Source of the DNA: Cryptosporangium minutisporangium
Lineage (GTDB): Bacteria; Actinomycetota; Actinomycetes; Mycobacteriales; Cryptosporangiaceae
Length of the DNA: 54,441 nucleotides
Direction: 5' to 3'
Assembly (NCBI RefSeq): GCF_039536245.1
Contig: NZ_BAAAYN010000003.1
Span: forward strand, 19,961-74,401
Notes under the pieces: model-generated
The model's input: only the letters and a program-made list of their open reading frames with translations
Told to the model about the DNA's origin: nothing
Database searches by the model: none
Made by a program: the position numbers and the translations under genes
Shown: piece by piece, positions 9,674 to 18,833 of the stretch
Position numbering within the stretch: position 1 is the stretch's first letter
How the letters are laid out: every line of letters begins with the position of its first letter

Positions 9674-10954
9674 TCAGTCCTCCGGGGTGCGGGCGCCGAG
9701 CACGCCGGCGGCGCGCAGGTCGGCGAGTTCGTGCGGGGTCAGGCCGAGCTCGGTGAGGACGGCGTCGGTGTGCGCGCCCAGTGCCGGGACCGGGCCCATC
9801 GGTGCGGTGTGGCCGGCGACGATCGCGGGTGGCAGCAGCGCGCGCACCGGTCCGGCGGGGGTGTCGACGTCGCGCCACCGATCCCGGGCGGCCAAGTGCG
9901 GGTGCTCGACGACCTCGCTCGGCGTCCGGTAGACCGAGTTGCCGATCCCGGCCGCGTCCGCCGCCGCCTGGACGTCGACCAGCGACCGTTTTCCGCACCA
10001 CTCGCCGAGCAGCGCGTCGAGTTCGGCGCGGTGCGCCACCCGGTCGGGGTTGTGCCGGTACCGCTCGTCCGTGACCAGGTCGGGGCGCCCGAGCAGGTCG
10101 GTGGCGAGCCGTGCCCACTCCGCGTCGTTGGTCGTCCCGAGCACCACCGTGCGGCCGTCCGCGGTGTGGTAGGCCCCGTACGGCGCGACCGCGGGCGAGC
10201 CCATGCCGACCGGCTGCTGGTCGACACCGGTCGCCGCGGTCCAGGTCAGGGGGTACCCCATCAGCTCGGTCATCGCGTCGAACATGCTCACCGCGAGCCG
10301 GGCGCCGACCCCGGTGGTGGCCCGCTCGGTGAGCGCGCCCAGCACCGCGATCGCCGCGTAGAGGCCGGTCACCCCGTCCGCGAACGGCGGCCCCGGCTTC
10401 GCCGGCGCGCCCGGCGTCCCGGTGATCGCGCAGACACCGGTCTCGGCCTGCACCAGCAGGTCGTACGCGCGTTTGCCGGAGAGCGGGCCTCCGGTGCCGT
10501 ACCCGGAGATCTCGACGCTCACCAGCCGCGGATGGTCCCGGTCCAGGTCGTCGGCGCCCAGCCCCAGCCGGGACACCGCACCCGGCGCGAGGTTCGAGAC
10601 CAGCACGTCCGCGGAGTCGAGCAGGCGATGCAGCACGGTCCGCCCGTCCGGGTGCCGGACGTCGAGCGCGACCGACTCCTTGCCCCGGTTGAGCCAGACG
10701 AAGTGCGCGGCGAGGCCTCCCACGACGTCGTCGAAGCCGCGGGTGAAGTCGCCACCCCGCGGGTTCTCCACCTTCAGGACGCGGGCGCCGAGGTCGCCGA
10801 GCGTCCGGGTGCAGAGCGGAGCGGACACCGCCTGCTCCAGCGCGACCACCGTGACGCCGGCCAGCGGCTGGCCCGGATTGACGCCGTGACGCGGTCCACG
10901 CGGGTCGTGGAGCACATCGGGGTGAGAATCCGCGTGCCGATCGTCAGAAGGCAT
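9674..10954 (-). CDS. Family III CoA-transferase (CaiB/BaiF-like)
   Basis: 426 residues. The N-terminal LAGVTVVALEQAVSAPLCTR and DLGARVLKVENPRGGDF, the NRGKESVALDVRHPDG segment and ISGYGTGGP are hallmarks of formyl-CoA/carnitine CoA-transferases. These move CoA between acids through an enzyme-bound aspartyl anhydride; the candidate Asp lies in the YDLLVQAETG region. The ATG at 10954 overlaps the upstream dehydrogenase by 11 bp. About 29 residues precede the family core, so a downstream GTG could be the true start. It probably activates the pathway acid or recycles CoA without ATP. Two similar genes occur at 22922 and 25785. Confidence 0.9.
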   Translation of the reverse strand: MPSDDRHADSHPDVLHDPRGPRHGVNPGQPLAGVTVVALEQAVSAPLCTRTLGDLGARVLKVENPRGGDFTRGFDDVVGGLAAHFVWLNRGKESVALDVRHPDGRTVLHRLLDSADVLVSNLAPGAVSRLGLGADDLDRDHPRLVSVEISGYGTGGPLSGKRAYDLLVQAETGVCAITGTPGAPAKPGPPFADGVTGLYAAIAVLGALTERATTGVGARLAVSMFDAMTELMGYPLTWTAATGVDQQPVGMGSPAVAPYGAYHTADGRTVVLGTTNDAEWARLATDLLGRPDLVTDERYRHNPDRVAHRAELDALLGEWCGKRSLVDVQAAADAAGIGNSVYRTPSEVVEHPHLAARDRWRDVDTPAGPVRALLPPAIVAGHTAPMGPVPALGAHTDAVLTELGLTPHELADLRAAGVLGARTPED

Positions 10955-12032
10955 GGTCGAGATGATCGCTGACGCGGGTCCAGTGCGTGGCCGCTGAGCC
11001 GAGAATCTCGTCGTCGGTGATCGCGCGCTTGTAGTAGAGGTGCGCCTCGTGCTCCCAGGTGAACCCGATGCCGCCGTGCAGCTGGATCGCGTCCGCGGCG
11101 ACCGCGGCCGCGGCTTCGGCGCAGTAGGCCTTCGCGAGCGCCGCGGCGACAGCCGGGTCCTCGTCCGCTTCGTGGGCCGCGGCCGCGTGCCGGGCCGCCG
11201 AGCGCGCCAGCTCGACCTTGATCAGCATGTCCGCGGCGCGCTGCTTGATCGCCTGGAACGAGCCGATCGGCCGCCCGAACTGGACCCGCTGCTTCGCGTA
11301 GGCGACCGTGACGTCGAGGCACTGCTGTGCGACGCCGACCAGCTCGGCGGCGAGCAGGACGCGGGCGGCGTCGAGGGCCGGCTCGAGACCGGTCGTGTCG
11401 GTGCCGACCCGGGTCGCGGGAGTGCGGAGGAGCTCGACGACGGCCTGGCGGCGGGTCAGGTCGAGGCTCATCAGCGGCGTCCGGGTGAGGCTCTCGTCGG
11501 CGTCCACCGCGAAGACGCCCGATCCGTCCGGGCCTTCCGCCACCACCAGGAGCAGACCGGCGGTCGCGCCGTCGACGACCCGCTCCACCCGGCCGCTGAG
11601 CCGCCACTCGTTCCACAGGTGCGGCTCGGCGGTGACGGCGGGTTCGCCGGCCGCCGCGTCGGGGAGCGCGACCGTCGCGGTGAGCGTCCCGGCGGCGATC
11701 GGCGGCAGCCAGCGCTTGGCTGCCTCGGCGTCACCGGTGGCGAGCAGCAGCGGTACCGCGAGCCCGACGGTGGAGAACAACGGTGCGCAGACCAGCGTCC
11801 GCCCGGCCGCCTCGAAGACGTCGGCGAGCGCCGGGAGCGGCAGCCCGAGGCCGCCGTACTCCGCGGGGACGCCGAGACCGGGAAGACCGGTCTCCCGTGC
11901 CCAGCGCCGCCAGGCCTCCGGGTCGTACCCGGCCGGGGTCGCCATCAGCTCCCGGATGCGGGACGGCGGGCAGGAGTCGGCGAACACGGTGGCGGCGAGT
12001 TCGCCGACGTCCGCACCGAAGGGCTCGTCCAT
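10944..12032 (-). CDS. Acyl-CoA dehydrogenase, small-subunit type
   Basis: 362 residues. The C-terminal FAD region is typical (RVQFGRPIGSFQAIKQ, IQLHGGIGFTWEHEAHLYYK), but the middle beta-domain is eroded and the usual W-x-T/S FAD signature is missing. This pattern is known for the partner subunits of heterotetrameric steroid acyl-CoA dehydrogenases (ChsE1-ChsE2, FadE28-FadE29 types), where only one subunit keeps each half site. Its partner could be the divergent gene at 12120. Reaction: desaturation of a CoA ester, probably of a ring or branched side chain. First gene of a three-gene minus operon. Confidence 0.85.
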   Translation of the reverse strand: MDEPFGADVGELAATVFADSCPPSRIRELMATPAGYDPEAWRRWARETGLPGLGVPAEYGGLGLPLPALADVFEAAGRTLVCAPLFSTVGLAVPLLLATGDAEAAKRWLPPIAAGTLTATVALPDAAAGEPAVTAEPHLWNEWRLSGRVERVVDGATAGLLLVVAEGPDGSGVFAVDADESLTRTPLMSLDLTRRQAVVELLRTPATRVGTDTTGLEPALDAARVLLAAELVGVAQQCLDVTVAYAKQRVQFGRPIGSFQAIKQRAADMLIKVELARSAARHAAAAHEADEDPAVAAALAKAYCAEAAAAVAADAIQLHGGIGFTWEHEAHLYYKRAITDDEILGSAATHWTRVSDHLDHAF

Positions 12033-12080
12033 GCACAGGCTCCACGTCTGTTGCTTTGAGGGCCAGCTGATGCATCAAGT

Positions 12081-12094
12081 ACTTTGTATAAAAT
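12081..12094. promoter_or_regulatory. TGTATA-type motif, site 3 (divergent dehydrogenases)
   Basis: ACTTTGTATAAAAT lies in the 87-bp divergent gap between two acyl-CoA dehydrogenases. It has the TGTATAAAA core and, on the left, GTACTTT, which is the complement of the AAAGTAC seen at site 4. A single site could control both directions. Confidence 0.5.
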
Positions 12095-12119
12095 CTAACA
12101 TGCGACTACCCTCCGGCTC

Positions 12120-13418
12120 ATGACTCCGCCACCGGAACTCGTGGCCTGCGCCACCCCGGACGAGGCCGTCGCGGCCGCGCTGGACTGGGTCCGCCGGAGC
12201 GCCCCGTCGTCCTGGGTGCGGGCGGCCGAGACGGGCGGTGCCTCCGCGGTCCGGCAGGTCCGCACCCCCGACGAGTACCGCACCTGGTACCCCACGCTCG
12301 CCGAGTCCGGTCTGGTGGTGCCGGCCTGGCCGGTTGCGTACGGCGGGCTGGACTGGGCACCGGCGATGGCGGCCGCCGCCGATCGAGCGCTGCGCCCGTA
12401 CCACCTGCCCCGGCTCAACCCCCTCGGCCTCAACCTCGCCGCCCCCGCGCTGTTCGCGCACGGCACCGAAGACCAGCGGCTGCGGTACCTGCCGCCGATC
12501 GTGCGCAACACCGAGGTCTGGTGCCAGCTGTTCAGCGAACCCGGGGCGGGCAGCGACCTGGCGTCGCTCTCCACCCGGGCGGTGCGCGACGGGGACCACT
12601 GGCGGATCACCGGGCAGAAGGTGTGGACGACGTGGGCGCACCTCGCCGACTACGCGGTCCTGCTCGCCCGCACCGACCCGGACGCGCCGAAACGGGCGGG
12701 CATCACGTACTTCCTGATCGCGCTCGACCAGCCGGGCGTCGAGATCCGGCCGCTGCGGCACCTCGGCGGGGAGATCGACTTCAACGAGGTGTTCCTCGCC
12801 GACGCGGTGGTGCCGGACGCCCAGCGGGTCGGCGCGGTGAACGACGGCTGGCGGGTCGCACGGGCGACGCTCTCCGGCGAGCGGCAGATGGTGTCCGGCT
12901 CCGGGTCCGGCGGGGTCGACCGGATCGGTGGCGCCGGCGCCGGGCGGCTGGTGCGTTTGGCCAAGGAGCGCGCGGCCGCGGTGCCCGGCACTGGCTGGGA
13001 CGACCCGCTGGTCCGCGCCGACGTCACCCGGCTCTGGGCCGAGGAACAGCTGCGCGCCTGGACCAACCAGCGGGTGCGGGCGACGGTCAAGGCCGGGCGG
13101 GCACCGGGGCCGGAGAGCTCGATCGGCAAGGTGCACGGCTCCGATCTCAACCAGCGGATCCAGGCCAGTGCGGCGGCGCTGCTCGGGCCGGGCCGGACGA
13201 CGTGGCGGGCCGCCGCGGACGCCTGGTCCGACGCCGTCGAGGCCTATCCGGACGGGATGCCGGCCGAGGTGCGGGGCGCGCTGCGCAGCCGGGCCAACAC
13301 GATCGAGGGCGGAACGACCGAGGTGAACAAGAACATCATCGCCGAGCGGGTCCTCGGGCTGCCGCGGGAGCCCGACCCGTGGGAGGGGAAGCCGTGGCGT
13401 GAGGTGCCTCGTGGCTGA
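12120..13418 (+). CDS. Acyl-CoA dehydrogenase, large-subunit type
   Basis: 432 residues, full length. WCQLFSEPGAGSDLASL is the FAD/substrate signature, QKVWTTWAHLADYAVLLAR the beta-domain, and IEGGTTEVNKNIIAERVLGLPRE the conserved C-terminus of FadE17/FadE26-like enzymes. The catalytic base is probably the Glu in IEGGTTE. These are often the FAD-binding half of heterotetramers, so the divergent small-type subunit (10944-12032) is a natural partner. It opens a plus-strand operon of five genes (to 18768) with overlapping stops and starts. It oxidises an acyl-CoA; the specific acyl group is unknown. Confidence 0.9.
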   Translation: MTPPPELVACATPDEAVAAALDWVRRSAPSSWVRAAETGGASAVRQVRTPDEYRTWYPTLAESGLVVPAWPVAYGGLDWAPAMAAAADRALRPYHLPRLNPLGLNLAAPALFAHGTEDQRLRYLPPIVRNTEVWCQLFSEPGAGSDLASLSTRAVRDGDHWRITGQKVWTTWAHLADYAVLLARTDPDAPKRAGITYFLIALDQPGVEIRPLRHLGGEIDFNEVFLADAVVPDAQRVGAVNDGWRVARATLSGERQMVSGSGSGGVDRIGGAGAGRLVRLAKERAAAVPGTGWDDPLVRADVTRLWAEEQLRAWTNQRVRATVKAGRAPGPESSIGKVHGSDLNQRIQASAAALLGPGRTTWRAAADAWSDAVEAYPDGMPAEVRGALRSRANTIEGGTTEVNKNIIAERVLGLPREPDPWEGKPWREVPRG

Positions 13419-15006
13419 GACCGTGTCGCCGCGCTCTGCTCTGACCTCGGCCTCCGCGGAGACCGGGGGTGCGCGGTTGTGGCGGGCGTTGCGGGAGGCC
13501 GGGGTGCGTGCCGTCTACGGCGACGCCGACCGCGGCCTGCCGGTGACCGCGCGGGTACCGGCGCGGCTGGCTCCGACGCTGGTCGCCGCGCACGAGCGGG
13601 TGCACCGGGACCGTGCGGCGTCGTGGGTGGACGGGGTACTGACGATCGGCGGAGCCGCGGCGGCGTCCGGGGTTCCCGGGTCCGCCGGGGTAACCGGGAC
13701 CTCCGGGGCTGCCGGGCCGTCCGGCGCGGCGGGCCCCGTGCTCGGCGGCGCGCCGGGCGGCTGGCAGGTCTTGCTCGACGAGCCGGACCGCGTGTCGGAT
13801 CTCGTCGCGATGGCGGCGCACGCGGCGGCCACCGGGCGCGGTGTCGCGCTCCGCGTCGACCTCGATCTCGACCGGCCCGCACCGGACCGCCGGGCCGTCA
13901 CGCCGGGCGCCGCTGCATCGGGCGCCGCTGCGTCGGTTGGCCCGATGCCCGCTGGCGCGGGCTCCGGGGGGCCGGACCCGGCCGGGGAGACGGAGGCGGC
14001 GCTCGCACTCCTGACGGCCGCGGAGCGGCCGGTCGTCCTCGTCGGACCCGGTGTGATCGCCGCCGGCGCAGTGCCCGGCCTGCACGCGTTCGCCACCGCC
14101 GGGCAAGTGGGCGTGCTGAACACCTGGGGCGCCAAGGGAGTCTTCACCTGGCAGAGCCCGCACCACTGGGCCACGATCGGCCTGCAGCGCGACGACTTCC
14201 GGCTGGCCGGGCTCGCCGACGCCGACCTGATCGTCGCCGTGGGCCTCGACCCGCACGAGTCGCCGGCCGCGTGCTGGCAGCTGGCGCCGCAGGTCACGAT
14301 CGACCCGGCGTCGCTGGGGACGCTCGCGCTCGCGTGGCGGCGCCCGCCCGGGCTCCCGGAGATGCCCCCGCTGCGGCACCGGCTGGCCGAGGCCACCCAG
14401 CGTGGGTGGACGGTCGAGGCGGGGCCGTTGCCGCCGTCTCGGGTGACCCGGACCTACGGCGAGCTCGCCGCCCGCGGTGGGTTGATCGCCGCCGACCCGG
14501 GAGTCGCCGGCTACTGGGTCGCCCGGACTGTCGGCACCACGGTGCTCGACAGCGTGATCGTCCCGGGCGGCCGCGTCCCGGCGGGTTTCGCGATCGCCGC
14601 GGCGCTGGTGGCCCGGATCGCGTCCCCGGCGCGCCCGGTCCTCGCGGTGCTCGACGACCCCGCGTCGGTCGCCGGGTCCGCGGGTTCGCCCGGGTCCGCC
14701 GGTTCGGCCGCGGTGGCCGCGGGTTCGGCCGCGGCCACCGGGGCGGCCGAGCGTATCGGGGAACTGGTCGAGCTCGCCGCCTCGCTGGGGCTGCCGGTGC
14801 CCGTCGAAGCCTGGTCGGACGACGGACCGGCGCCGGACGCCGTCGCGCACGCCGCACGCCTGCGGGACGCCGTCCACGGCGAGTCGCCGGTCGTCGCACC
14901 CCTGCGGACCGATCCGCACTGGCTGGCCCGGATGACCGACGTCGCCGGACCGGTCGTCGCGTGGAGCCAGATTCTTCCGGCGAACGAGGGGAGTACTCAT
15001 TCGTGA
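13411..15006 (+). CDS. Degenerate thiamine-diphosphate-enzyme homologue with low-complexity inserts
   Basis: 531 residues from GTG 13411, which overlaps the previous stop by 8 bp; a GTG at 13399 is also in frame. The middle part (ERPVVLVGPGVIAAGAV... through VGLDPHES) matches the central domain of acetolactate-synthase-like TPP enzymes. The N-terminal pyrimidine domain keeps a Glu in AAHERVHRDRAA. In the C-terminal PP domain the metal-binding GDG is replaced by LDDPAS, so cofactor binding is doubtful. Two Gly/Ala/Ser/Pro-rich stretches interrupt the fold (about residues 80-110 and 415-440), encoded by short GC-rich repeats. It may be an inactive or regulatory homologue, or a diverged enzyme. 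It lies in the catabolic operon. Confidence 0.65.
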   Translation: MAETVSPRSALTSASAETGGARLWRALREAGVRAVYGDADRGLPVTARVPARLAPTLVAAHERVHRDRAASWVDGVLTIGGAAAASGVPGSAGVTGTSGAAGPSGAAGPVLGGAPGGWQVLLDEPDRVSDLVAMAAHAAATGRGVALRVDLDLDRPAPDRRAVTPGAAASGAAASVGPMPAGAGSGGPDPAGETEAALALLTAAERPVVLVGPGVIAAGAVPGLHAFATAGQVGVLNTWGAKGVFTWQSPHHWATIGLQRDDFRLAGLADADLIVAVGLDPHESPAACWQLAPQVTIDPASLGTLALAWRRPPGLPEMPPLRHRLAEATQRGWTVEAGPLPPSRVTRTYGELAARGGLIAADPGVAGYWVARTVGTTVLDSVIVPGGRVPAGFAIAAALVARIASPARPVLAVLDDPASVAGSAGSPGSAGSAAVAAGSAAATGAAERIGELVELAASLGLPVPVEAWSDDGPAPDAVAHAARLRDAVHGESPVVAPLRTDPHWLARMTDVAGPVVAWSQILPANEGSTHS

Positions 15007-16265
15007 GCGGTACCAGCACCGGCGAACGAACGGCGCCGCGGATCACCGACGAGGCGATCGAGCGGTTACGCCGCCGGATCGGGATCCCGGTACCGAACCC
15101 TGCGCCACCGCACTACCGCGAGCCAGGCGTGGACGCGTTCCGCATCGTCGCGCAGGCCTACGGCGACGACAATCCGCTCTGGAGCGACCGGGACCACGGG
15201 GCGACGACGCGCTGGGGCGGGCCGATCGCACCGCCGCCGCTGGTCGGCGGCGACACGCTGGTCGGCGAGGACTCGGTCACCGGCATCCCGGAGGAGCACC
15301 GGGACCTGATGAAGGGCGATCCGCTGCGCGGCGTGCACGCGTTCTACGCGAGCAGCGCCCGGGAGTGGTGGGCGCCGCTCGAGCCGTACACGCGGGTCCG
15401 ACGCCGGGACGCGCTGGTCGGCGTGCACGACAAGCCGAGCGGCTTCGCCGGGCGAGCGGTGCACGAGTGGACCGGTCAGATGTTCGGCGCCGCGGACGGT
15501 CCGCTGCTCGCCGCGCAGTACAAGCTGATGATCCGCACCGAGCGCGAGAAGGCCCGCGAGCGGAAGAAGTACGCGCAGATCCAGCCCTACGTCTACACCG
15601 ACGCGGAGATCGACGACATCGAAGCCCAGGTCCTGGCCGAGCGGCGGCGTGGCGCCGAGCCGCGCTACTGGGAGGACGTCGCCGTCGGCGACGTGCTCGA
15701 CCCGCTGGTGAAGGGGCCGCTGACCGTCACCGACATGGTCTGCTGGCACGTCGGCATGGGCATGGGGCTCTACGCGATCCGCCCGCTGGAGCTCGCGGTC
15801 GTCAACCGGCGCCGGATCCCGCGCTTCTACCACCGCGACGAGCTCAACGTCCCGGACGTGATGCAGCGCGTCCACTGGGACCCCGAGTTCGCGCGCCGCT
15901 CGGGTAATCCGACGACGTTCGACTACGGCCGGATGCGCGAGACCTGGCTGATCCACGCCTGCACGAACTGGATGGGCGACGACTCCTGGCTGTGGAAGCT
16001 CGACTGCCGGTTCGAGGCGTTCAACTACGTCGGCGACACCCAGTGGGTCCGCGGCGAGGTTGTCCGGCACTACCTGGCCGAGGGCGGCCGGCCCGCGGTG
16101 GACGTCACCCTGCGAACCGTGAGCCAGCGGGACGTCGAGACCACCACCGGCTCGGCGACGATCCTGCTGCCGAGCCGTGAGCACGGACCGGTTCGCCTCC
16201 CCGACCCGCCCGGCACCGATCTGGAGGGCGCGATGGCGGCGATAGTGGATCGGTTCGCGTCATGA
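15003..16265 (+). CDS. MaoC-like double hot-dog acyl-CoA dehydratase (FAS1-like dehydratase domain)
   Basis: 420 residues from GTG 15003 (GTGA overlap with the previous stop). The N-terminal half is a FAS1-like dehydratase domain (FRIVAQAYGDDNPLWSDRDH, with WGGPIAPPP), and the C-terminal half repeats a hot-dog pattern (YWEDVAVGDVLDP, NPTTFDYGRMRETW). In such two-domain proteins one half keeps the Asp/His hydratase motif and the other is structural. The likely role is syn hydration of a 2-enoyl-CoA made by the dehydrogenase pair upstream. The ending overlaps the next gene (ATGA). Confidence 0.82.
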   Translation: MSGTSTGERTAPRITDEAIERLRRRIGIPVPNPAPPHYREPGVDAFRIVAQAYGDDNPLWSDRDHGATTRWGGPIAPPPLVGGDTLVGEDSVTGIPEEHRDLMKGDPLRGVHAFYASSAREWWAPLEPYTRVRRRDALVGVHDKPSGFAGRAVHEWTGQMFGAADGPLLAAQYKLMIRTEREKARERKKYAQIQPYVYTDAEIDDIEAQVLAERRRGAEPRYWEDVAVGDVLDPLVKGPLTVTDMVCWHVGMGMGLYAIRPLELAVVNRRRIPRFYHRDELNVPDVMQRVHWDPEFARRSGNPTTFDYGRMRETWLIHACTNWMGDDSWLWKLDCRFEAFNYVGDTQWVRGEVVRHYLAEGGRPAVDVTLRTVSQRDVETTTGSATILLPSREHGPVRLPDPPGTDLEGAMAAIVDRFAS

Positions 16266-17062
16266 GTGAAACCCCGGGTCTGGCCGTCGACCGGGACGGA
16301 ACGATCCTGCGGATCACGCTGAACCGTCCGGAGAAGCGCAACGCGATCGACGACACGATGGTCGCCGGCCTGATCGACCTGATCATCGGCGCGGGCAGCG
16401 ACGAGTCGGTGCGGGCGGTCCTGCTCGCCGGGGCCGGCGAGCACTTCTGCTCCGGTGCCGACATCATCGCCCGGAACGCAGGCGTCGACGGCCGGCCGCG
16501 GGTCGGCAGCATCCAGCGCCGCCTGCCCTGGCAGGCCCATCGGCTGGTGCCGGTGCTGCTGGAGACGCAGGTCCCGGTGGTCTGCGCGGTGCGGGGCTGG
16601 GCGGCGGGCATCGGCCTGTCGCTGGCGCTCGCCGCCGACGTCACGGTCGTCGCCGACGACGCGCGGCTCTGGGCGCCGTACGGTGCCCGCGGCTTCACCC
16701 CGGACGGCGGGATCACCTGGATGCTTCCGCGGCGCATCGGCGAGGTGCGGGCGCGCCGGATGCTGCTGCTCGGGGAGCGGGTGGACGGGGCGACCGCCGC
16801 CGAGTGGGGCCTGGTCGACCGGGCGGTCCCGGCCGCCGACGTCGACGCCGAGGCAGCCGGTCTCTCTGCGACGCTGGCCGACGGACCCACGGTGGCGCTC
16901 GGACTGGCGAAGTCGCTGCTGCACACCGGCCGGGCGGCGTCGCTCGAAGCGCACCTGCGGGACGAGGCGTTCGGTATGGAGCTCTCCTCCCGCAGCGAGG
17001 ACTTCCGGGAAGGGCTCGCCGCGTTCCGGGAGAAGCGCTCGCCGAAGTTCACCGGCCGATGA
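16262..17062 (+). CDS. Enoyl-CoA hydratase/isomerase family protein (crotonase fold)
   Basis: 266 residues. LNRPEKRNAIDDTM and GEHFCSGADI give the CoA site and oxyanion hole, and CAVRGWAAGIGLSLALAAD the second oxyanion glycine. Of the two hydratase glutamates, the first is replaced (APYGARGF), and the second appears as Asp in TPDGGITW. That suggests isomerase, hydrolase or ring-cleaving activity rather than plain hydration. It overlaps both neighbours by ATGA junctions, so it is tightly coupled within the operon. Confidence 0.88.
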   Translation: MSETPGLAVDRDGTILRITLNRPEKRNAIDDTMVAGLIDLIIGAGSDESVRAVLLAGAGEHFCSGADIIARNAGVDGRPRVGSIQRRLPWQAHRLVPVLLETQVPVVCAVRGWAAGIGLSLALAADVTVVADDARLWAPYGARGFTPDGGITWMLPRRIGEVRARRMLLLGERVDGATAAEWGLVDRAVPAADVDAEAAGLSATLADGPTVALGLAKSLLHTGRAASLEAHLRDEAFGMELSSRSEDFREGLAAFREKRSPKFTGR

Positions 17063-18768
17063 GCAGCCCGTACCGCGGGCTGCGGATCGAACGGCGCGGC
17101 CCGGTCGGCTGGCTGGTGTTCGACCGGCCGGACGTCGGCAACGCGATGGACGCCGGAATGCTCGACGACCTGCCTCGGGCCTGGGCCGAACTCGACGCCG
17201 ACCCGAGCGTCCGGGTCATCGTGAACACCGGGCGCGGACCGGCGTTCCAGACCGGTCTCGACGTCCGGCAGCTCGCGCGGGACCCCGCCGCGCTGCGCGA
17301 GCAGTCCCGGCGGACCAAACGCGCTGAACTGCGGTTGACCGGGTGGCACAACGGCGTCGGCAAGCCGGTGATCGCCGCGGTCAACGGCGTCTGCGCCGGG
17401 GGCGGCCTGCACTTCGTGGCCGACGCCGACTTAGTGCTCGCCGCGGAGTCGGCCACGTTCCTCGACCCGCACGTCTCGGTCGGCCAGGCGAGCGTGTACG
17501 AGCTGATCGGCCTGGCCCACCGCGGCGCTGTGGAGCCGGTGCTGCGGCTCGGACTGACCGGCCGGCACGAGCGGATGGACGCCGCCCGCGCGTACGCGCT
17601 GGGCATCGTCGGCCAGGTCGTTCCGGACGACGCCCTGGCCGAGACCGCCCAGGCCCTCGCCGAGACGATCGCGGACCGCCCCCCGGACGTGCTGCGCGCC
17701 ACCAAGCGGACGCTCTGGGCAGCGCTCGAAACCGGCCGCACCACCGCCCTCCGCGCCGCCGCGGGCCGCGCGGCGTCGGCCCGCGCGGCGACTTCTCCCG
17801 CCGAGGCCGGCACCGAGACCGCTTTCGCCGACGCCGCGGGGCCAACCAGCGCGGGCGGCCTACCGCCTGCGGCTGCGCTAGCGACCGCGGCGGCTGTGCC
17901 CCGTGACCGATTCGCCATCGAGAGGACCGCGATGACCGCGTTGTCAGAACCGTCGGAGACCTACCGCTACACCGACTTCGAGACGCTGCGGATCGAGCGC
18001 CGCGGGCCGGTCGGCTGGCTGCTGTTCAACCGGCCCGAGCGACTCAACGCGATGACGAACCAGATGCGCGACGAGCTCGCCATCGCCTGGGTCGAGCTCG
18101 ACCGCGATCCGGCAGTCCGGGTGATCGTCAACACCGGCGAAGGACGGGCGTTCCAGACCGGCGTCGACGTCGCGGAGATCGCGTCCGACGGCGTCGGCAT
18201 GGAGCGGTACCGGGCGTCGATGGAGAACTTCGACGTGCACTTCACCGCCTGGCACCAGCAGGTCGCCAAGCCGGTCATCGCGGCCGTCAACGGCGTCTGC
18301 GCCGGCGGCGGCTTCCACTTCGTCGCCGACGCCGACGTGGTCATCGCGGCCACCGACGCGCAGTTCACCGACCCGCACGTCTCGATCGGCCAGGTGGTCG
18401 CGATCGAGGCGATCGGGCTGCTGCGCAAGATGCCGTTCGAGCCGGTGATGCGGATGGCGCTCACCGGTCGCCACGAACGGATGTCGGCCGAACGCGCCTA
18501 CCAGCTCGGCATGGTCAGCCAGCTGGTGGAGCCCGACCAACTGCGGGACGCCGCACAGGAACTCGGCGAGCTGATCGCGCGGAACTCTCCGGTGGCGATG
18601 CGTGCCACGAAGCGCGCGCTGTGGGGGGCGTTGGAGACCGGCCTGACGGAGGCGTGCCGCGCGGGGGCCAAAGACCTGGTCAGCGTGTGGGGCCACCCGG
18701 ACCAGACCGAGGGCCCGGCGGCCTGGGCCGAGAAGCGCGAGGCGAAGTGGGCGCCACTGAGCGACTAA
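17059..18768 (+). CDS. Fused double crotonase (two tandem enoyl-CoA hydratase-like domains)
   Basis: One open frame of 569 residues holds two crotonase domains: residues 1-230 (IERRGPVGWLVFDRP, GPAFQTGLDV, NGVCAGGGLHFVADAD) and about 305-569 (IERRGPVGWLLFNRP, GRAFQTGVDV, NGVCAGGGFHFVADAD). They are clearly similar and derive from a tandem duplication. The roughly 60-residue linker is Ala/Pro/Ser-rich. Both domains have DPHVS where hydratases have the first catalytic Glu, so the chemistry is probably not simple hydration. An ATG at 17932 with AGAGGA upstream would start the second domain alone, so one fused and one short product are possible. ATG 17059 overlaps the upstream stop. Confidence 0.85.
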   Translation: MSSPYRGLRIERRGPVGWLVFDRPDVGNAMDAGMLDDLPRAWAELDADPSVRVIVNTGRGPAFQTGLDVRQLARDPAALREQSRRTKRAELRLTGWHNGVGKPVIAAVNGVCAGGGLHFVADADLVLAAESATFLDPHVSVGQASVYELIGLAHRGAVEPVLRLGLTGRHERMDAARAYALGIVGQVVPDDALAETAQALAETIADRPPDVLRATKRTLWAALETGRTTALRAAAGRAASARAATSPAEAGTETAFADAAGPTSAGGLPPAAALATAAAVPRDRFAIERTAMTALSEPSETYRYTDFETLRIERRGPVGWLLFNRPERLNAMTNQMRDELAIAWVELDRDPAVRVIVNTGEGRAFQTGVDVAEIASDGVGMERYRASMENFDVHFTAWHQQVAKPVIAAVNGVCAGGGFHFVADADVVIAATDAQFTDPHVSIGQVVAIEAIGLLRKMPFEPVMRMALTGRHERMSAERAYQLGMVSQLVEPDQLRDAAQELGELIARNSPVAMRATKRALWGALETGLTEACRAGAKDLVSVWGHPDQTEGPAAWAEKREAKWAPLSD

Positions 18769-18833
18769 CCCGCAACGCGCGTACCCGCGATGTGCGCTCC
18801 GGGCGGGCGTCCGGCGGGGGTGCTCGCCCAGCG

